DNA of 64,000 nt from Demequina lutea. GTDB taxonomy: Bacteria > Actinomycetota > Actinomycetes > Actinomycetales > Demequinaceae. Made by a program: the position numbers and the translations under genes. How positions within the stretch are numbered: the stretch's first letter is position 1; each line of letters opens with the position of its first letter. The DNA is taken from assembly GCF_013409005.1 (NCBI RefSeq), contig NZ_JACBZO010000001.1:2170001-2234000 (forward strand), read 5' to 3'. Under the pieces are notes generated by a model, which was given only the letters and a program-made list of their open reading frames with translations, ran no database searches and was not told the origin of the DNA. Shown here piece by piece: positions 37,722-46,357 of the stretch.

Positions 37722-40573
37722 GCATCGTCGACGACACGGTGAAGGCCTCGGGTTCTCCTCGGGACGACCTGCGTCGGTATCTGGGCGCCAAGGATGCGCT
37801 CGAGACCACCGCTGACGAGATGGAGGGCTTGGAGGGTTCCGCAGGCGTCGAGACCTTCAAGCAACAGCTCGATCTTCTCAAGCGGCGACTCGTGGAGGAT
37901 CCGTCCTCCTTCAGGGACCTGTTCATCGAGGATGGAATTGCCGCGGCCTCGTGGGAGTTCCAGCAGCCCGAGCTGAGCGATGAGTTCCTCGAGACGCTAT
38001 GGGGCATCCTCACGAGCGACAGCGACGCCAGCACGGTTTTCATGAGGTTCATCTGGAGCCTCCCCGTGGGCAAGAAGCGCTCGTTCATCCGCGCCGTGGA
38101 TCGCGTCCTGTCGGACCGCTACCCCATGCTCAAGGGCTTTTCTGCGGCGTGGCCTGCCAACGTCGCGATTCCTCCGTACATCAGGGAACCCGACGTACGC
38201 GCCGAGGACTTCGACCTGGTAAACAAGGGCTACCTGGGGTACATGGACCTAGGGCTGACGCCTCGCGAGGTGGACGTGCTCGTGTGGCTCGAGGTGCTGC
38301 GCGACAAGCAGTGCGAGGAGCGCCCGTGCGAGCTGGGGGGCCTCACGAAGAACACGGACGAGCGCATAGGGGGCTGCCCCGTCCGCATTCACATTCCCGA
38401 GATGATCGATCGCATCGGTCAAGGCGACTTCCGTGGGGCACTCGAGCTGATTCAGGGCTCGAACCCGTTGCCAGACGTCACCGGTCGTGTGTGCCCCCAG
38501 GAGCTTCAGTGCCAGGGTTCATGCATCCTCAAGGTGCCGATGTCGATCGGCCAGATCGAGTTCTTCCTGCCTCAGCGCGAGAAGCTTCTCTTCCCCGATG
38601 CCAACACGGAGCATTTCGCAGGCTTCGCCGACCCGTGGAAGCAGGGCACCAAGCCCCCCATCGCCATCGTCGGCTCCGGCCCATCCGGGCTCATCAACGC
38701 GTACCTCCTCGCCGTCGAGGGCTACCCCGTGACGGTGTTCGAGGCGTTCCACAAGCTCGGTGGCGTGCTGCGCTACGGCATCCCCGAGTTCCGTCTTCCC
38801 AACGACCTCATCGACGACGTGGTGGAGAAGATCCGCCTCTTGGGCGGCAAGTTCGTCATGAGCTTCGTGGTGGGCAAGACGGCCACTCTGCAGGATCTGC
38901 GCGACGCCGGCTTCTGGAAGATCTTCGTGGGCACGGGGGCTGGACTGCCGCGCTTCATGAACGTGCCGGGAGAACACCTCCTCAACGTCATGTCCGCGAA
39001 CGAGTACCTCACACGCGTGAACCTCATGCAGGGCCTCAAGGAGGAGTACGAGACTCCCCTGCCCGTCATTAAGGACAAGGAGATCCTCATCATCGGCGGC
39101 GGAAACACCGCCATGGATGCGGCGCGCACCTCCCGTCGCCTCGGCGGCAATGTCACGATCGTGTACCGCCGTGGCCGCTCCGAGATGCCCGCCCGTGTCG
39201 AGGAACTCCACCACGCGCTGGAGGAAGGCATCGCACTCAAGCCTCTCGCCTCTCCGACCGAGTTCATCGGCGATGAGACCGGGTTTGTGAAGGCCGCGGT
39301 CGTCGACCACATGGAGTTGGGCGAGCCCGACGCGTCGGGTCGCCGAGCGCCCATCAGCACAGGGAACACCGAGACCATCAAGGCCGACCTGGTCATCATG
39401 GCCCTTGGCAACGCCTCCAACCCGATCATCAAGGACTCCGAACCACGGCTCGCCACGTCCAAGTGGGGCACCATCGTGCTCGAAAACGCGGGCTCACAAC
39501 AGACCACGCTTGAGGGCGTCTACACGGGCGGCGACGCTGCCCGTGGAGGTTCGACGGCGGTCAACGCCGCCGGCGACGGGCAGAGCGCAGCCAGGGAGAT
39601 TCTGGGCGACCTGAACGTGCCGCTCGAGCAGGTTCCTGACATGGTGTCGAAGGCTCTCACCTACACGGAACGTTGCCTGACGGCCTCGACCATCGTGGCC
39701 AAGAGGCAGCTGAGCGACGGCATTGTGGAGTTCACGGTCCGCGCCCCGGTCGTAGCCGATGCCGCGAAGGCTGGCCAGTTCGTTCGCGTCTTGATGTCGG
39801 ACGGCGGCGAGCTCATTCCGCTCACGCTTGCCGACTGGGACACCAAGGCTGGCACGATCTGCCTCGTGATTCAGGGCATGGGCACCACGAGCATCCTCAT
39901 GAACAAGATGGAGGTGGGCGAGTCCTTCGCGGGAATCGCAGGGCCGCTGGGCCTGCCTAGCCACGTCGAGCGCTACTCGGACGACTCCACCGTGGTGTTC
40001 ACGGCGGGAGGCCTCGGCCTTCCCCCCGTCTACCCCATCGCAAGGGAACACCTCGAGTTGGGCAACCACGTCACACTCATCGCGGGCTTCCGCAGCGAGA
40101 ACCTGATGTTTTGGGTGGGCGAGGGCGAAAGAGTCACGGACCTCAAGGCCAAGTACGGTGACCAGCTTGAGGTCGTCTACGCGACCAACGACGGAACGCT
40201 TGGTTACAAGGGCTTCGTCACTGGCCCTCTCGAGGAGATGCTCGAGGCGAATAAGGCCGGCAAGGGCCGCAAACTCGCCGAAATCGTCACCATTGGCCCA
40301 CCGTTCATGATGAGGGCGGTGAGCGACCTCAGCAAGCCTTACGGCGTCAGGTGCGTCGCGAGCCTCAACTCGATCATGGTCGACGCCACCGGAATGTGTG
40401 GCGCCTGCATGGTGCCCGTAGAGATCGAGGGCAAGCCGGTGCGCAAGCACGCGTGCATCGACGGCCCAGAGCTCGACTCGCACATCATCGACTGGGACAA
40501 GTTCCTGCCCCGCTTCAACCTGTTCAAGACCCAGGAGAAGCAGAGCATGGACAAGCGGGGGCTCTCCCGATAG
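37718..40573 (+). CDS. Fused flavoprotein oxidoreductase: NfnB/GltD-like plus NfnA/PyrK-like
   Basis: A 951-residue fusion. An N-terminal helical part (about 1-200) leads to a Cys-rich Fe-S segment (RVCPQELQCQGSCI), an FAD domain (IVGSGPSGLINAYLLAVEG, about 315) and an NADPH domain (IIGGGNTAMDAARTSRRLGG, about 460), i.e. a GltD/NfnB-like half. From about 650 an FNR/PyrK-like half follows: a flavin barrel, a nucleotide-binding domain (VVFTAGGLGLPPVYPIAREH) and a terminal Cys cluster (MCGACMVPV) for a 2Fe-2S centre. This resembles NfnAB, which couples NADH, ferredoxin and NADPH by bifurcation. ATGA overlap with nifJ makes a tight pair, so it probably takes electrons from the PFOR. Confidence 0.88.
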   Translation: MSIVDDTVKASGSPRDDLRRYLGAKDALETTADEMEGLEGSAGVETFKQQLDLLKRRLVEDPSSFRDLFIEDGIAAASWEFQQPELSDEFLETLWGILTSDSDASTVFMRFIWSLPVGKKRSFIRAVDRVLSDRYPMLKGFSAAWPANVAIPPYIREPDVRAEDFDLVNKGYLGYMDLGLTPREVDVLVWLEVLRDKQCEERPCELGGLTKNTDERIGGCPVRIHIPEMIDRIGQGDFRGALELIQGSNPLPDVTGRVCPQELQCQGSCILKVPMSIGQIEFFLPQREKLLFPDANTEHFAGFADPWKQGTKPPIAIVGSGPSGLINAYLLAVEGYPVTVFEAFHKLGGVLRYGIPEFRLPNDLIDDVVEKIRLLGGKFVMSFVVGKTATLQDLRDAGFWKIFVGTGAGLPRFMNVPGEHLLNVMSANEYLTRVNLMQGLKEEYETPLPVIKDKEILIIGGGNTAMDAARTSRRLGGNVTIVYRRGRSEMPARVEELHHALEEGIALKPLASPTEFIGDETGFVKAAVVDHMELGEPDASGRRAPISTGNTETIKADLVIMALGNASNPIIKDSEPRLATSKWGTIVLENAGSQQTTLEGVYTGGDAARGGSTAVNAAGDGQSAAREILGDLNVPLEQVPDMVSKALTYTERCLTASTIVAKRQLSDGIVEFTVRAPVVADAAKAGQFVRVLMSDGGELIPLTLADWDTKAGTICLVIQGMGTTSILMNKMEVGESFAGIAGPLGLPSHVERYSDDSTVVFTAGGLGLPPVYPIAREHLELGNHVTLIAGFRSENLMFWVGEGERVTDLKAKYGDQLEVVYATNDGTLGYKGFVTGPLEEMLEANKAGKGRKLAEIVTIGPPFMMRAVSDLSKPYGVRCVASLNSIMVDATGMCGACMVPVEIEGKPVRKHACIDGPELDSHIIDWDKFLPRFNLFKTQEKQSMDKRGLSR

Positions 40574-40586
40574 ACGGTCTATCGGG
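40566..40586. repeat. 21-bp palindrome across the stop codon
   Basis: CCCGATAGAC, one central G, then GTCTATCGGG: a perfect inverted repeat that includes the TAG stop of the flavoprotein gene. It may fold as the first of two hairpins with the terminator 18 bases on, or bind a protein. Confidence 0.8.
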
Positions 40587-40603
40587 TCCCGAACGGACCA
40601 AGC

Positions 40604-40640
40604 CAACGGCCGCCCACCCGCAAGGGTGTGGCGGCCGTTG
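40604..40640 (+). terminator. Terminator of the nifJ-flavoprotein operon
   Basis: CAACGGCCGCC pairs with GGCGGCCGTTG around an ACCC-GCAA-GGGT-type apex, and TCGCTCTTGG follows. It is about 30 bases after the stop. It also lies downstream of the oppositely oriented exporter permease gene and may serve both. Confidence 0.85.
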
Positions 40641-40710
40641 TCGCTCTTGGTGGAGTCATTCTCCGCGGCGACGCGTGAACTGGAGCTGAGCACTCCCCAG
40701 GTGGCTCGCG

Positions 40711-41472
40711 TTAAGCGACCTTGCGACGGTAGATCGCCATGGCGATCACGTAGGCCGCGACCAGGATCCCGACGCACCACGCGAGCGCGACCCAGATGGC
40801 GGTGCCCACTGGTTGCCCGCCCAGCAGGTTGCGGATCGCGTCGACGATGGAGGTCACTGGCTGGTTCTCGGCGAAGGCGCGCACCGGCCCGGGCATGGTG
40901 TTCGTGGGAACGAAGGCCGAGCTGACGAACGGCAGAAAGATCAGCGGATAGGAGAAGGCGCTCGCGCCGTCCACTGATTTGGCCGTGAGGCCAGGGATGA
41001 CCGCCATCCAGGTGAGCGCCAGGGTCAAGAGCGTCAGAATGCCCGTGACAGCGAGCCAGGCGAGCACCCCAGCCCCCGAGCGGAATCCCATGACGAGGGC
41101 GACAACCACGACGACGACCACCGAGATCAGGTTGGCGACGATTGAGGTCAGCACGTGCGCCCACAGCACGGACGAGCGCGCTATCGGCATCGACTGGAAC
41201 CTCTCGAAGATCCCGCCCTGCAGATCGAGGAAGAGTCGGAACGCCGTGTATGAGATACCGGTCGCGATCGTGATGACAAGAATTCCGGGTAGCAGGTAGG
41301 CGACGTACGAGTCTGAGCCTGCGTTGATTGCCCCGCCGAGGACGTACACGAACATCAACATGAAGCCGATCGGCATCAGCGTTGTCGTGATGATCGTGTC
41401 CATGCTTCGGGTGATGTGGCGCAGGGAACGCCCGGTCAGCACGGCGGTGTCGCCGACAAAGTGAGTGGTCAT
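40711..41472 (-). CDS. ABC-2 exporter permease, DrrB type
   Basis: A 253-residue permease with six spans (FAMILY ABC2 membrane, as in DrrB daunorubicin exporters). The typical loop after span two (LDLQGGIFERFQSMPIARS) is present. It follows the DrrA-type ATPase by nine bases and ends the PadR-DUF1048-ATPase-permease operon. Probably exports a small hydrophobic toxin or drug. Confidence 0.9.
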   Translation of the reverse strand: MTTHFVGDTAVLTGRSLRHITRSMDTIITTTLMPIGFMLMFVYVLGGAINAGSDSYVAYLLPGILVITIATGISYTAFRLFLDLQGGIFERFQSMPIARSSVLWAHVLTSIVANLISVVVVVVVALVMGFRSGAGVLAWLAVTGILTLLTLALTWMAVIPGLTAKSVDGASAFSYPLIFLPFVSSAFVPTNTMPGPVRAFAENQPVTSIVDAIRNLLGGQPVGTAIWVALAWCVGILVAAYVIAMAIYRRKVA

Positions 41473-41481
41473 GATGGCTCC

Positions 41482-42279
41482 TTACTTGGCCCTACCGACG
41501 ATGGACAGGAACACGTCCTCGAGGCTTGGTTGCTTCTCGACGTACTCCACCGTGGCGGCCGGTAGCAGTTGCCTGAGTTCGGCGAGGCTGCCGTTCACGA
41601 TGATGCGTCCGTCGTGGAGAATGGCGATGCGATCGGCGAGGTGCTCGGCCTCCTCCAAATATTGCGTGGTGAGCAACACCGTCGCGCCTTGAACAGCGAG
41701 TTCTTTGACGGCCCTCCACACCTCGAGGCGACCCTCGGGGTCAAGCCCTGCGGTGGGTTCGTCGAGAAAGATGATCGACGGATTCCCGATGAGGCTCATC
41801 GCGATGTCGAGGCGGCGCCGCATTCCACCCGAGTAGGTGGAGGTTCTGCGCGCACCGGCTTCGGTCAGCGCGAACCGCTCGAGCAGGTCATCAGCGATCG
41901 CGCCAGCGCCAGGGAGGTGCCGCAACCGGGCGACCATCACCAGATTCTCGCGGCCGGTCAGGATCTCGTCGACCGCAGCGAATTGTCCGGTTAGGGAAAT
42001 GGACTCACGCACCTGCGCCGGTTCGCATGCCACGTCGACGCCGCTGACGGTGACGGACCCCGCATCGGCCCTCAGCAGCGTGGCCAGTATCTTGATCACC
42101 GTCGTCTTGCCCGCTCCGTTGGATCCAAGAAGCGCGAAGATTCCTCCACGCGCCACATCGAACTCGACGCCGCGCAACACCTGAAGATCCTTGTAGGACT
42201 TCTCGAGACCCCGCACGCGGATCGCGGGTTCTTGGAGTTCGTCGGCCGGCAGCGCGGCTTCCGCGTCCTCTCCCGTCAT
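41482..42279 (-). CDS. ABC exporter ATP-binding protein, DrrA type
   Basis: A 265-residue ATPase. Walker A is LLGSNGAGKTTVIKI (about 50), the signature TYSGGMRRRLDIAMSL (about 145), and Walker B IIFLDEPTAGLD. ATG at 42279 overlaps the DUF1048 stop by four bases. It powers the DrrB-type permease downstream. Confidence 0.93.
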   Translation of the reverse strand: MTGEDAEAALPADELQEPAIRVRGLEKSYKDLQVLRGVEFDVARGGIFALLGSNGAGKTTVIKILATLLRADAGSVTVSGVDVACEPAQVRESISLTGQFAAVDEILTGRENLVMVARLRHLPGAGAIADDLLERFALTEAGARRTSTYSGGMRRRLDIAMSLIGNPSIIFLDEPTAGLDPEGRLEVWRAVKELAVQGATVLLTTQYLEEAEHLADRIAILHDGRIIVNGSLAELRQLLPAATVEYVEKQPSLEDVFLSIVGRAK

Positions 42280-42641
42280 TCTTGGCCTCCCGCCGCGCGA
42301 TCGATGGCGACGATGAGTCGCTCGCGTTCCTTGTCGATCCACCGTTTGCCGGTGTAGGCCTGCGCGAAGGCTTCGGCGAATTCGACTGGGTCGTCGCCGA
42401 CGATGGCCCTGACGGGCGTGGCGTCGGCGGCCGCGCGCTCCCAGAGGTCGGCGAAGTCACCGAGCATGCTGAGGCTTGTCTCGCCGTCAACGATGCCCCC
42501 GTAGTACATGAAATACCGTTGGAAGGCGCTGGCGGCCGTGCCGTACGGCTCCGGAAGGGCGTCAATGCGGGCCTTGTACCGCCGGTATCGCTTCTTCTGG
42601 TCTAGCGACCCCGTGAACAGTTCGATCCACTTCCATGCCAT
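42276..42641 (-). CDS. DUF1048 family protein
   Basis: A 121-residue helical protein of the DUF1048 family, which is nearly always found between a PadR gene and an ABC exporter, as here. AAGGAGG precedes the ATG at 42641. The function is unknown, perhaps adaptor or regulator of the exporter. It starts two bases before the PadR stop. Confidence 0.88.
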   Translation of the reverse strand: MAWKWIELFTGSLDQKKRYRRYKARIDALPEPYGTAASAFQRYFMYYGGIVDGETSLSMLGDFADLWERAAADATPVRAIVGDDPVEFAEAFAQAYTGKRWIDKERERLIVAIDRAAGGQE

Positions 42642-42642
42642 G

Positions 42643-42972
42643 TCACTTGCCTCCTTGATGAAGATGCGCGAGCCGGTCCGCGAGGAAGCCCCACGTCCGC
42701 CAAAACTCGTCGAGGTACTCCAGTCCCTCGGCGTTGAGCGTGTACACCTTGCGGGGCGGCCCCTTCTCGGACGGGACCTTCTCCACATCGACCAGGAGCT
42801 TCTGCTCGAGCCTGATCAGCAAGGCGTAGACAGTGCCCTCGGCGATATCGGCGAATCCCTGGTCGCGCAGCCACGAGGTGATCTCGTAGCCGTACGCGGG
42901 ACGGCCCGACAGGCTCGCCAGCACGATGCCCTCCAGCGTGCCCTTGAGCATCTCCGTCATTTGCTTGCCCAC
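42643..42972 (-). CDS. PadR family transcriptional repressor
   Basis: A 109-residue winged-helix regulator starting at GTG (an in-frame ATG follows at codon 5). The recognition region is PAYGYEITSWLRDQGFADIAEGTVYALLIRLEQ, given here only as a span (about residues 25-57), with wing and C-terminal dimer helix. First gene of the exporter operon; the palindromes just upstream suggest autorepression relieved by a drug-like ligand. Confidence 0.93.
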   Translation of the reverse strand: MGKQMTEMLKGTLEGIVLASLSGRPAYGYEITSWLRDQGFADIAEGTVYALLIRLEQKLLVDVEKVPSEKGPPRKVYTLNAEGLEYLDEFWRTWGFLADRLAHLHQGGK

Positions 42973-42990
42973 GCCACGGCCCCTTCCTTG

Positions 42991-43034
42991 ACTACTCAGT
43001 AGTAATGACTACTAGTAGATAGTAGCACTGAGTA
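42991..43034 (-). promoter_or_regulatory. PadR operator/promoter region with TAGT palindromes
   Basis: Within 44 bases are ACTACT-C-AGTAGT (42991-43003, perfect), CTACTAGTAG (43010-43019, perfect) and CTGAGTAG. This fits the ATGT/ACAT- or TAGT-type inverted repeats bound by PadR proteins. It lies about 20 bases upstream of the PadR GTG and probably covers the promoter. Confidence 0.7.
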
Positions 43035-43090
43035 GCTGGAGCGCAAGTGGCTCGTGACAGAGGCGCGCGGCGTGGCGACGTCCAGCCTGG

Positions 43091-44053
43091 TCAGGCGACG
43101 GGAAACAGCCGATCGATCGCCGCAATGTCGTCGGCGGTCGGCGACCACGCCGACGCCGCCGCGGCGTTTGCCGTGACCTGCTCGGGCCTCGTCGCACCTG
43201 CTATGACCGACCCCACCACCGGCTTGGCCAGAAACCAGCCGAAGGTCGCCTCGAGCATCGTGATTCCGCGGGCATCACACAACGCCTGATAGGCCTCCAT
43301 GGCGTCCCAGTCGGCGCCGTCCGCCACCTGTGGCCTGAGATCTGCGATGCGGGTCCCCGTGGGCCGCTCGCTGCGCGTGAACTTGCCCGTGAAGAGACCG
43401 TTGGCGAGCGGGAAGAAAGGTAAGAAGGCCATTCCCGCCGCCTCTGCGGCCGCGAGCCTGCCGTCGGCCTCGACGGCCCTCGCGGCGAGACTCAACTCGT
43501 CCTGGCTCGTCACGAACGGTGCCACGCCCAGGGATGCTGCGGCGGCATCGGCGACGCCCAGTTGCTCGACGGAAAATTGCGAGTGGCCGTACGCACGGAT
43601 CTTGCCCGCGGCCACCAGCTCCGCCAACGCCTCGAGTGTCTCCTCGATCGGCACGCTTGGGTCTGGCATGTGCTGCTGGAACAGGTCGATCACGTCGATG
43701 CCCAGCCGAGAGAGCGAGGCGTCGACGGCAGCCCTGATGTAGGCGCTCGAGCCCTTGGGGCCACGCTCGTCGAGGGGCGTCGCTACCGCGGTGTGGCCAA
43801 ACTTGGTGGCGACGACGGCCTCGTCCCTGCGTGCCTTCAACACCTCGGCCATCAGGCTCTCGCTCAGTCCCCACGTGCCGCCGTAGATGTCAGCCGTGTC
43901 AAAAAATGTCACTCCCGCGTCAAGCGCGGCGTGAAGCACCGCGCTGCTTCCCTCCTGGGTCTGCGTCACCGTCCCCGCGCGACCGAAGTTGTTGCAGCCG
44001 AGTCCTACGGCCGATGCCAGGAGGCCGCTACGGCCCAGAGTTCGCAATTCCAT
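43091..44053 (-). CDS. Aldo/keto reductase
   Basis: A 320-residue NADPH-dependent AKR-fold (TIM barrel) oxidoreductase. The tetrad region is visible: Asp and Tyr in FFDTADIYGG (about 52), Lys in VATKFGH and His in LFQQHMPDP. N-terminus MELRTLGRSGLLASAVGLGC is typical. Substrate unknown; it may act on a sugar or aldehyde. Monocistronic, divergent from the VOC gene. Confidence 0.92.
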   Translation of the reverse strand: MELRTLGRSGLLASAVGLGCNNFGRAGTVTQTQEGSSAVLHAALDAGVTFFDTADIYGGTWGLSESLMAEVLKARRDEAVVATKFGHTAVATPLDERGPKGSSAYIRAAVDASLSRLGIDVIDLFQQHMPDPSVPIEETLEALAELVAAGKIRAYGHSQFSVEQLGVADAAAASLGVAPFVTSQDELSLAARAVEADGRLAAAEAAGMAFLPFFPLANGLFTGKFTRSERPTGTRIADLRPQVADGADWDAMEAYQALCDARGITMLEATFGWFLAKPVVGSVIAGATRPEQVTANAAAASAWSPTADDIAAIDRLFPVA

Positions 44054-44131
44054 GGCCCTACGCTAACCCCGGACCACGCACCGTCTTGCCCGCAGGAATG
44101 CGATCCGCCCGCTCCTTGTTGACGCGCCATC

Positions 44132-45028
44132 ATGGATATCGCGAACCTCTCCGGCCCCGCCCCGTCGCCCGCCAACGACACCCTCGCGGCGGGAACGCGC
44201 ATGGGAGCCGTCGAACTCCACGTTCGCAACCTCGACTCGATGCTCGCTTACTACCGCGACGTCATCGCGCTCGACCAGATCGCGACCGAAGGACAGGCGC
44301 ACGTCCTCGGCCGCCACGGCGTGCCCACTGTGACCCTCGCCCACTCCCCCAATCTGCCTTCGTTCGATCGTCGCGGCGCTGGCCTGTTCCACACCGCCGT
44401 CGTCTTCGAGACCCGAGCGGCGCTCGCCGCGGCGGTGCTGCGCGTGGCTCAGTCGGGCATCGGCCGCTTCACGGGCTCTGCCGACCACCTAGTCTCCGAG
44501 GCCTTCTACTTTGACGACCCCGAGGGAAACGGCGTCGAACTCTATTTCGATCGCCCGCGCGATGCCTGGGAGCGCGGCGCGGACGGCAAGCCCCTCATGG
44601 GGACGCTGCACCTCGACCCGAACGACTACCTCGACGCGAACGTCGCCGAGGCCGAGCTCGCCGCCCCACAAGGCATCGCGAGCGTTGGCCACGTCCACCT
44701 CCAGGTGGGAGACATCCCCACGGCCAAGGACTTCTACGTGGGCACGCTCGGCTTCGAGGAGACGTTCAGCATGGGCACCGCACTCTTCGTTTCCGCAGGC
44801 GGATACCACCACCACGTGGGCCTCAACGTGTGGAACTCGCGGGGCGCTGGTCCCCGAGCGGCCTCGCTTGGTCTTGGCACGATGGACATCATGGTCCCCG
44901 ATGCCGACGACCTGGGCGCCCTGCGCGAACGCCTCGCCTTCAAGTGCGTCCAGGCGGCCGACGATGGCCTCACGCTGCGCTTCCCCGACCCGTGGGGCTC
45001 ACAGATCCGGGTAACGGCGGGCGGCTAG
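44132..45028 (+). CDS. VOC family protein, two-domain (catechol-2,3-dioxygenase-like)
   Basis: A 298-residue protein with two glyoxalase/VOC domains (about 25-140 and 180-295), arranged as in CatE-type extradiol dioxygenases of Bacillus. The metal site is plausible: His in GLFHTAVVFE, Glu in GVELYFD, and His in VGHVHLQVGD. Spacing suits an Fe or Mn centre. Activity on a catechol is inferred from the family. Confidence 0.85.
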   Translation: MDIANLSGPAPSPANDTLAAGTRMGAVELHVRNLDSMLAYYRDVIALDQIATEGQAHVLGRHGVPTVTLAHSPNLPSFDRRGAGLFHTAVVFETRAALAAAVLRVAQSGIGRFTGSADHLVSEAFYFDDPEGNGVELYFDRPRDAWERGADGKPLMGTLHLDPNDYLDANVAEAELAAPQGIASVGHVHLQVGDIPTAKDFYVGTLGFEETFSMGTALFVSAGGYHHHVGLNVWNSRGAGPRAASLGLGTMDIMVPDADDLGALRERLAFKCVQAADDGLTLRFPDPWGSQIRVTAGG

Positions 45029-45060
45029 TTTCGGCCGCGCCGGCGATCGAAAACTCCCGC

Positions 45061-45089
45061 TGGACTTTCTGTTACTACATAGGTAGATT
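45061..45089 (+). promoter_or_regulatory. Likely leaderless promoter with PadR half-palindrome
   Basis: TGGACT (-35-like, 45061) and TAGATT (-10-like, 45084) are 17 bp apart, and the GTG start at 45096 is where transcription would begin, so the message is probably leaderless. TACTACATAGGTA in the spacer is a near palindrome and a good candidate for autorepression. Confidence 0.5.
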
Positions 45090-45095
45090 CCGGGT

Positions 45096-45380
45096 GTGGG
45101 CACATTCCTCCGCGTGACACCGGCGCTTGCCGCGGTCGCCGGTGCGCTGCTCGACGCGTGGCCGGAGCAGACCTGGGGACTCGCCATTTGTGCGGGCACA
45201 GGTCGCCCCAGCGGCACCGTCTATCCCCTCCTGGAGAGGCTCGAGCGGTATGGACTCCTCACCTCGGAATGGGACACAGACGAGGTCGAGCGCCGCGGGC
45301 CGCGCCGCCGCCTCTACCGATTGACCGACGACGGGCTCGTGTGGGCCCGCGCCGTGACCGAACGAGGAGGGCGAAAGTGA
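45096..45380 (+). CDS. PadR family transcriptional regulator
   Basis: A 94-residue winged-helix PadR regulator starting at GTG. The DNA-binding part contains [20 protein letters not shown] and ends with a wing ([11 protein letters not shown]). It overlaps the membrane-protein gene by four bases (GTGA), so the pair is coupled; PadR genes often sit with the membrane protein they control. Confidence 0.9.
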   Translation: MGTFLRVTPALAAVAGALLDAWPEQTWGLAICAGTGRPSGTVYPLLERLERYGLLTSEWDTDEVERRGPRRRLYRLTDDGLVWARAVTERGGRK

Positions 45381-45955
45381 CAAAGAAAACGGGACGCGAC
45401 CCCGCGGCGATGGTAGAAAAGGCGGTGAGCAAACTGCCGACCACGGAGCGCGAACGCTACGCGGAGGAGTGGCGCCACGACGTCGCCGCAGCGCCCGATG
45501 CCGCCGCCGCCTTGCAGGTCGCGCGAGCCGCTCGGTCGATGTCGCGCCGCCTGTGGTGGCGACACGCGGGCCTCGCGCTGCTTGGCCAGCGCGGGCGCCG
45601 CGCCCTCGTCAAGGCGTGGCTCATCGTGGCCGCCTTGCTTGTCGCCATGTCCCTGCTCGGATCCTTGTTCTACCTGGTGGCGGCGTGCGCCCTCGTGTTG
45701 ACCGTTCTCGCCCTTCTCGACGCGGGCGTGAGCAGCCGAGTCATCCGGTCCGTCGAGGTCGCCTCCGTGGTCCTGGGCGCCTCCGCGTTCGCCTACCTGT
45801 GGTGGGCGTGGGGAGTGGCATTCGACGCGGCGGACAACTTTCAACCCGTCCCTCCCGCCGCAGATCACGGAGCGCTTGCGGGGATCATCCTGCTCGCCTG
45901 CATCGTGGCCTTCGTGGCGGCGCTGGCGACCAGTCTGATCCGCCGCAAGCGCTGA
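45377..45955 (+). CDS. Membrane protein paired with PadR
   Basis: A 192-residue protein starting at GTG, coupled to the PadR gene. An N-terminal cytoplasmic part (about 1-75) contains [20 protein letters not shown], a pattern seen in actinobacterial proteins next to PadR. It is followed by four or so hydrophobic spans ([26 protein letters not shown] at the end). No enzyme motif is visible. Confidence 0.8.
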   Translation: MTKKTGRDPAAMVEKAVSKLPTTERERYAEEWRHDVAAAPDAAAALQVARAARSMSRRLWWRHAGLALLGQRGRRALVKAWLIVAALLVAMSLLGSLFYLVAACALVLTVLALLDAGVSSRVIRSVEVASVVLGASAFAYLWWAWGVAFDAADNFQPVPPAADHGALAGIILLACIVAFVAALATSLIRRKR

Positions 45956-45985
45956 GGCGCGACGAGGCGAGGGAGCACATGACAA

Positions 45986-46014
45986 AGGCCGCCCACCCGA
46001 AGGTGAGGCGGCCT
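45986..46014 (+). terminator. Terminator after the PadR-membrane protein pair
   Basis: AGGCCGCCCACC pairs with GGTGAGGCGGCCT (one bulged A) around CGAA, with CTGTCT after it. It lies about 30 bases beyond the stop. Confidence 0.8.
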
Positions 46015-46180
46015 CTGTCTCAACGAACAGGGATGAGTGGAGATGGCGGGAATCTCTCGCATTTAAGCGATTAGCAGGGCCTTTGGTGGTTTCACGGGTT
46101 ACCAGTCCAGTCACAGACTAAGGTGCCCGCCTCGGTGAGCGAACATCAGGCGGGCAAGACGGACTACGAAGGAGCCCGCC

Positions 46181-46357
46181 ATGAACAACCGTACGCGCAG
46201 CACCCGACAGGCCGCCAGAACCCGCGCGGAAGCGGTGGCGCACAATCTGGTCGTCGACGCCTCGGGTGTTCTGCTAGAAGTTCCAAACCGCGCCACAGTT
46301 CCCGCATTTTGCCTGAGTGCTCTCGACCTTCCGCGACAGTCCTGTGGCAAGGAGTGA
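46181..46357 (+). CDS. Possible small or truncated gene
   Basis: A 58-codon frame beginning [19 protein letters not shown], preceded by a clear GAAGGAG. The first 33 codons look coding (basic then amphipathic). The last third runs antisense into the Ltp-repeat gene, so the original gene was probably cut here. A stem GCCCGCCT/AGGCGGGC (46125-46155) lies just upstream. No family recognised. Confidence 0.3.
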   Translation: MNNRTRSTRQAARTRAEAVAHNLVVDASGVLLEVPNRATVPAFCLSALDLPRQSCGKE

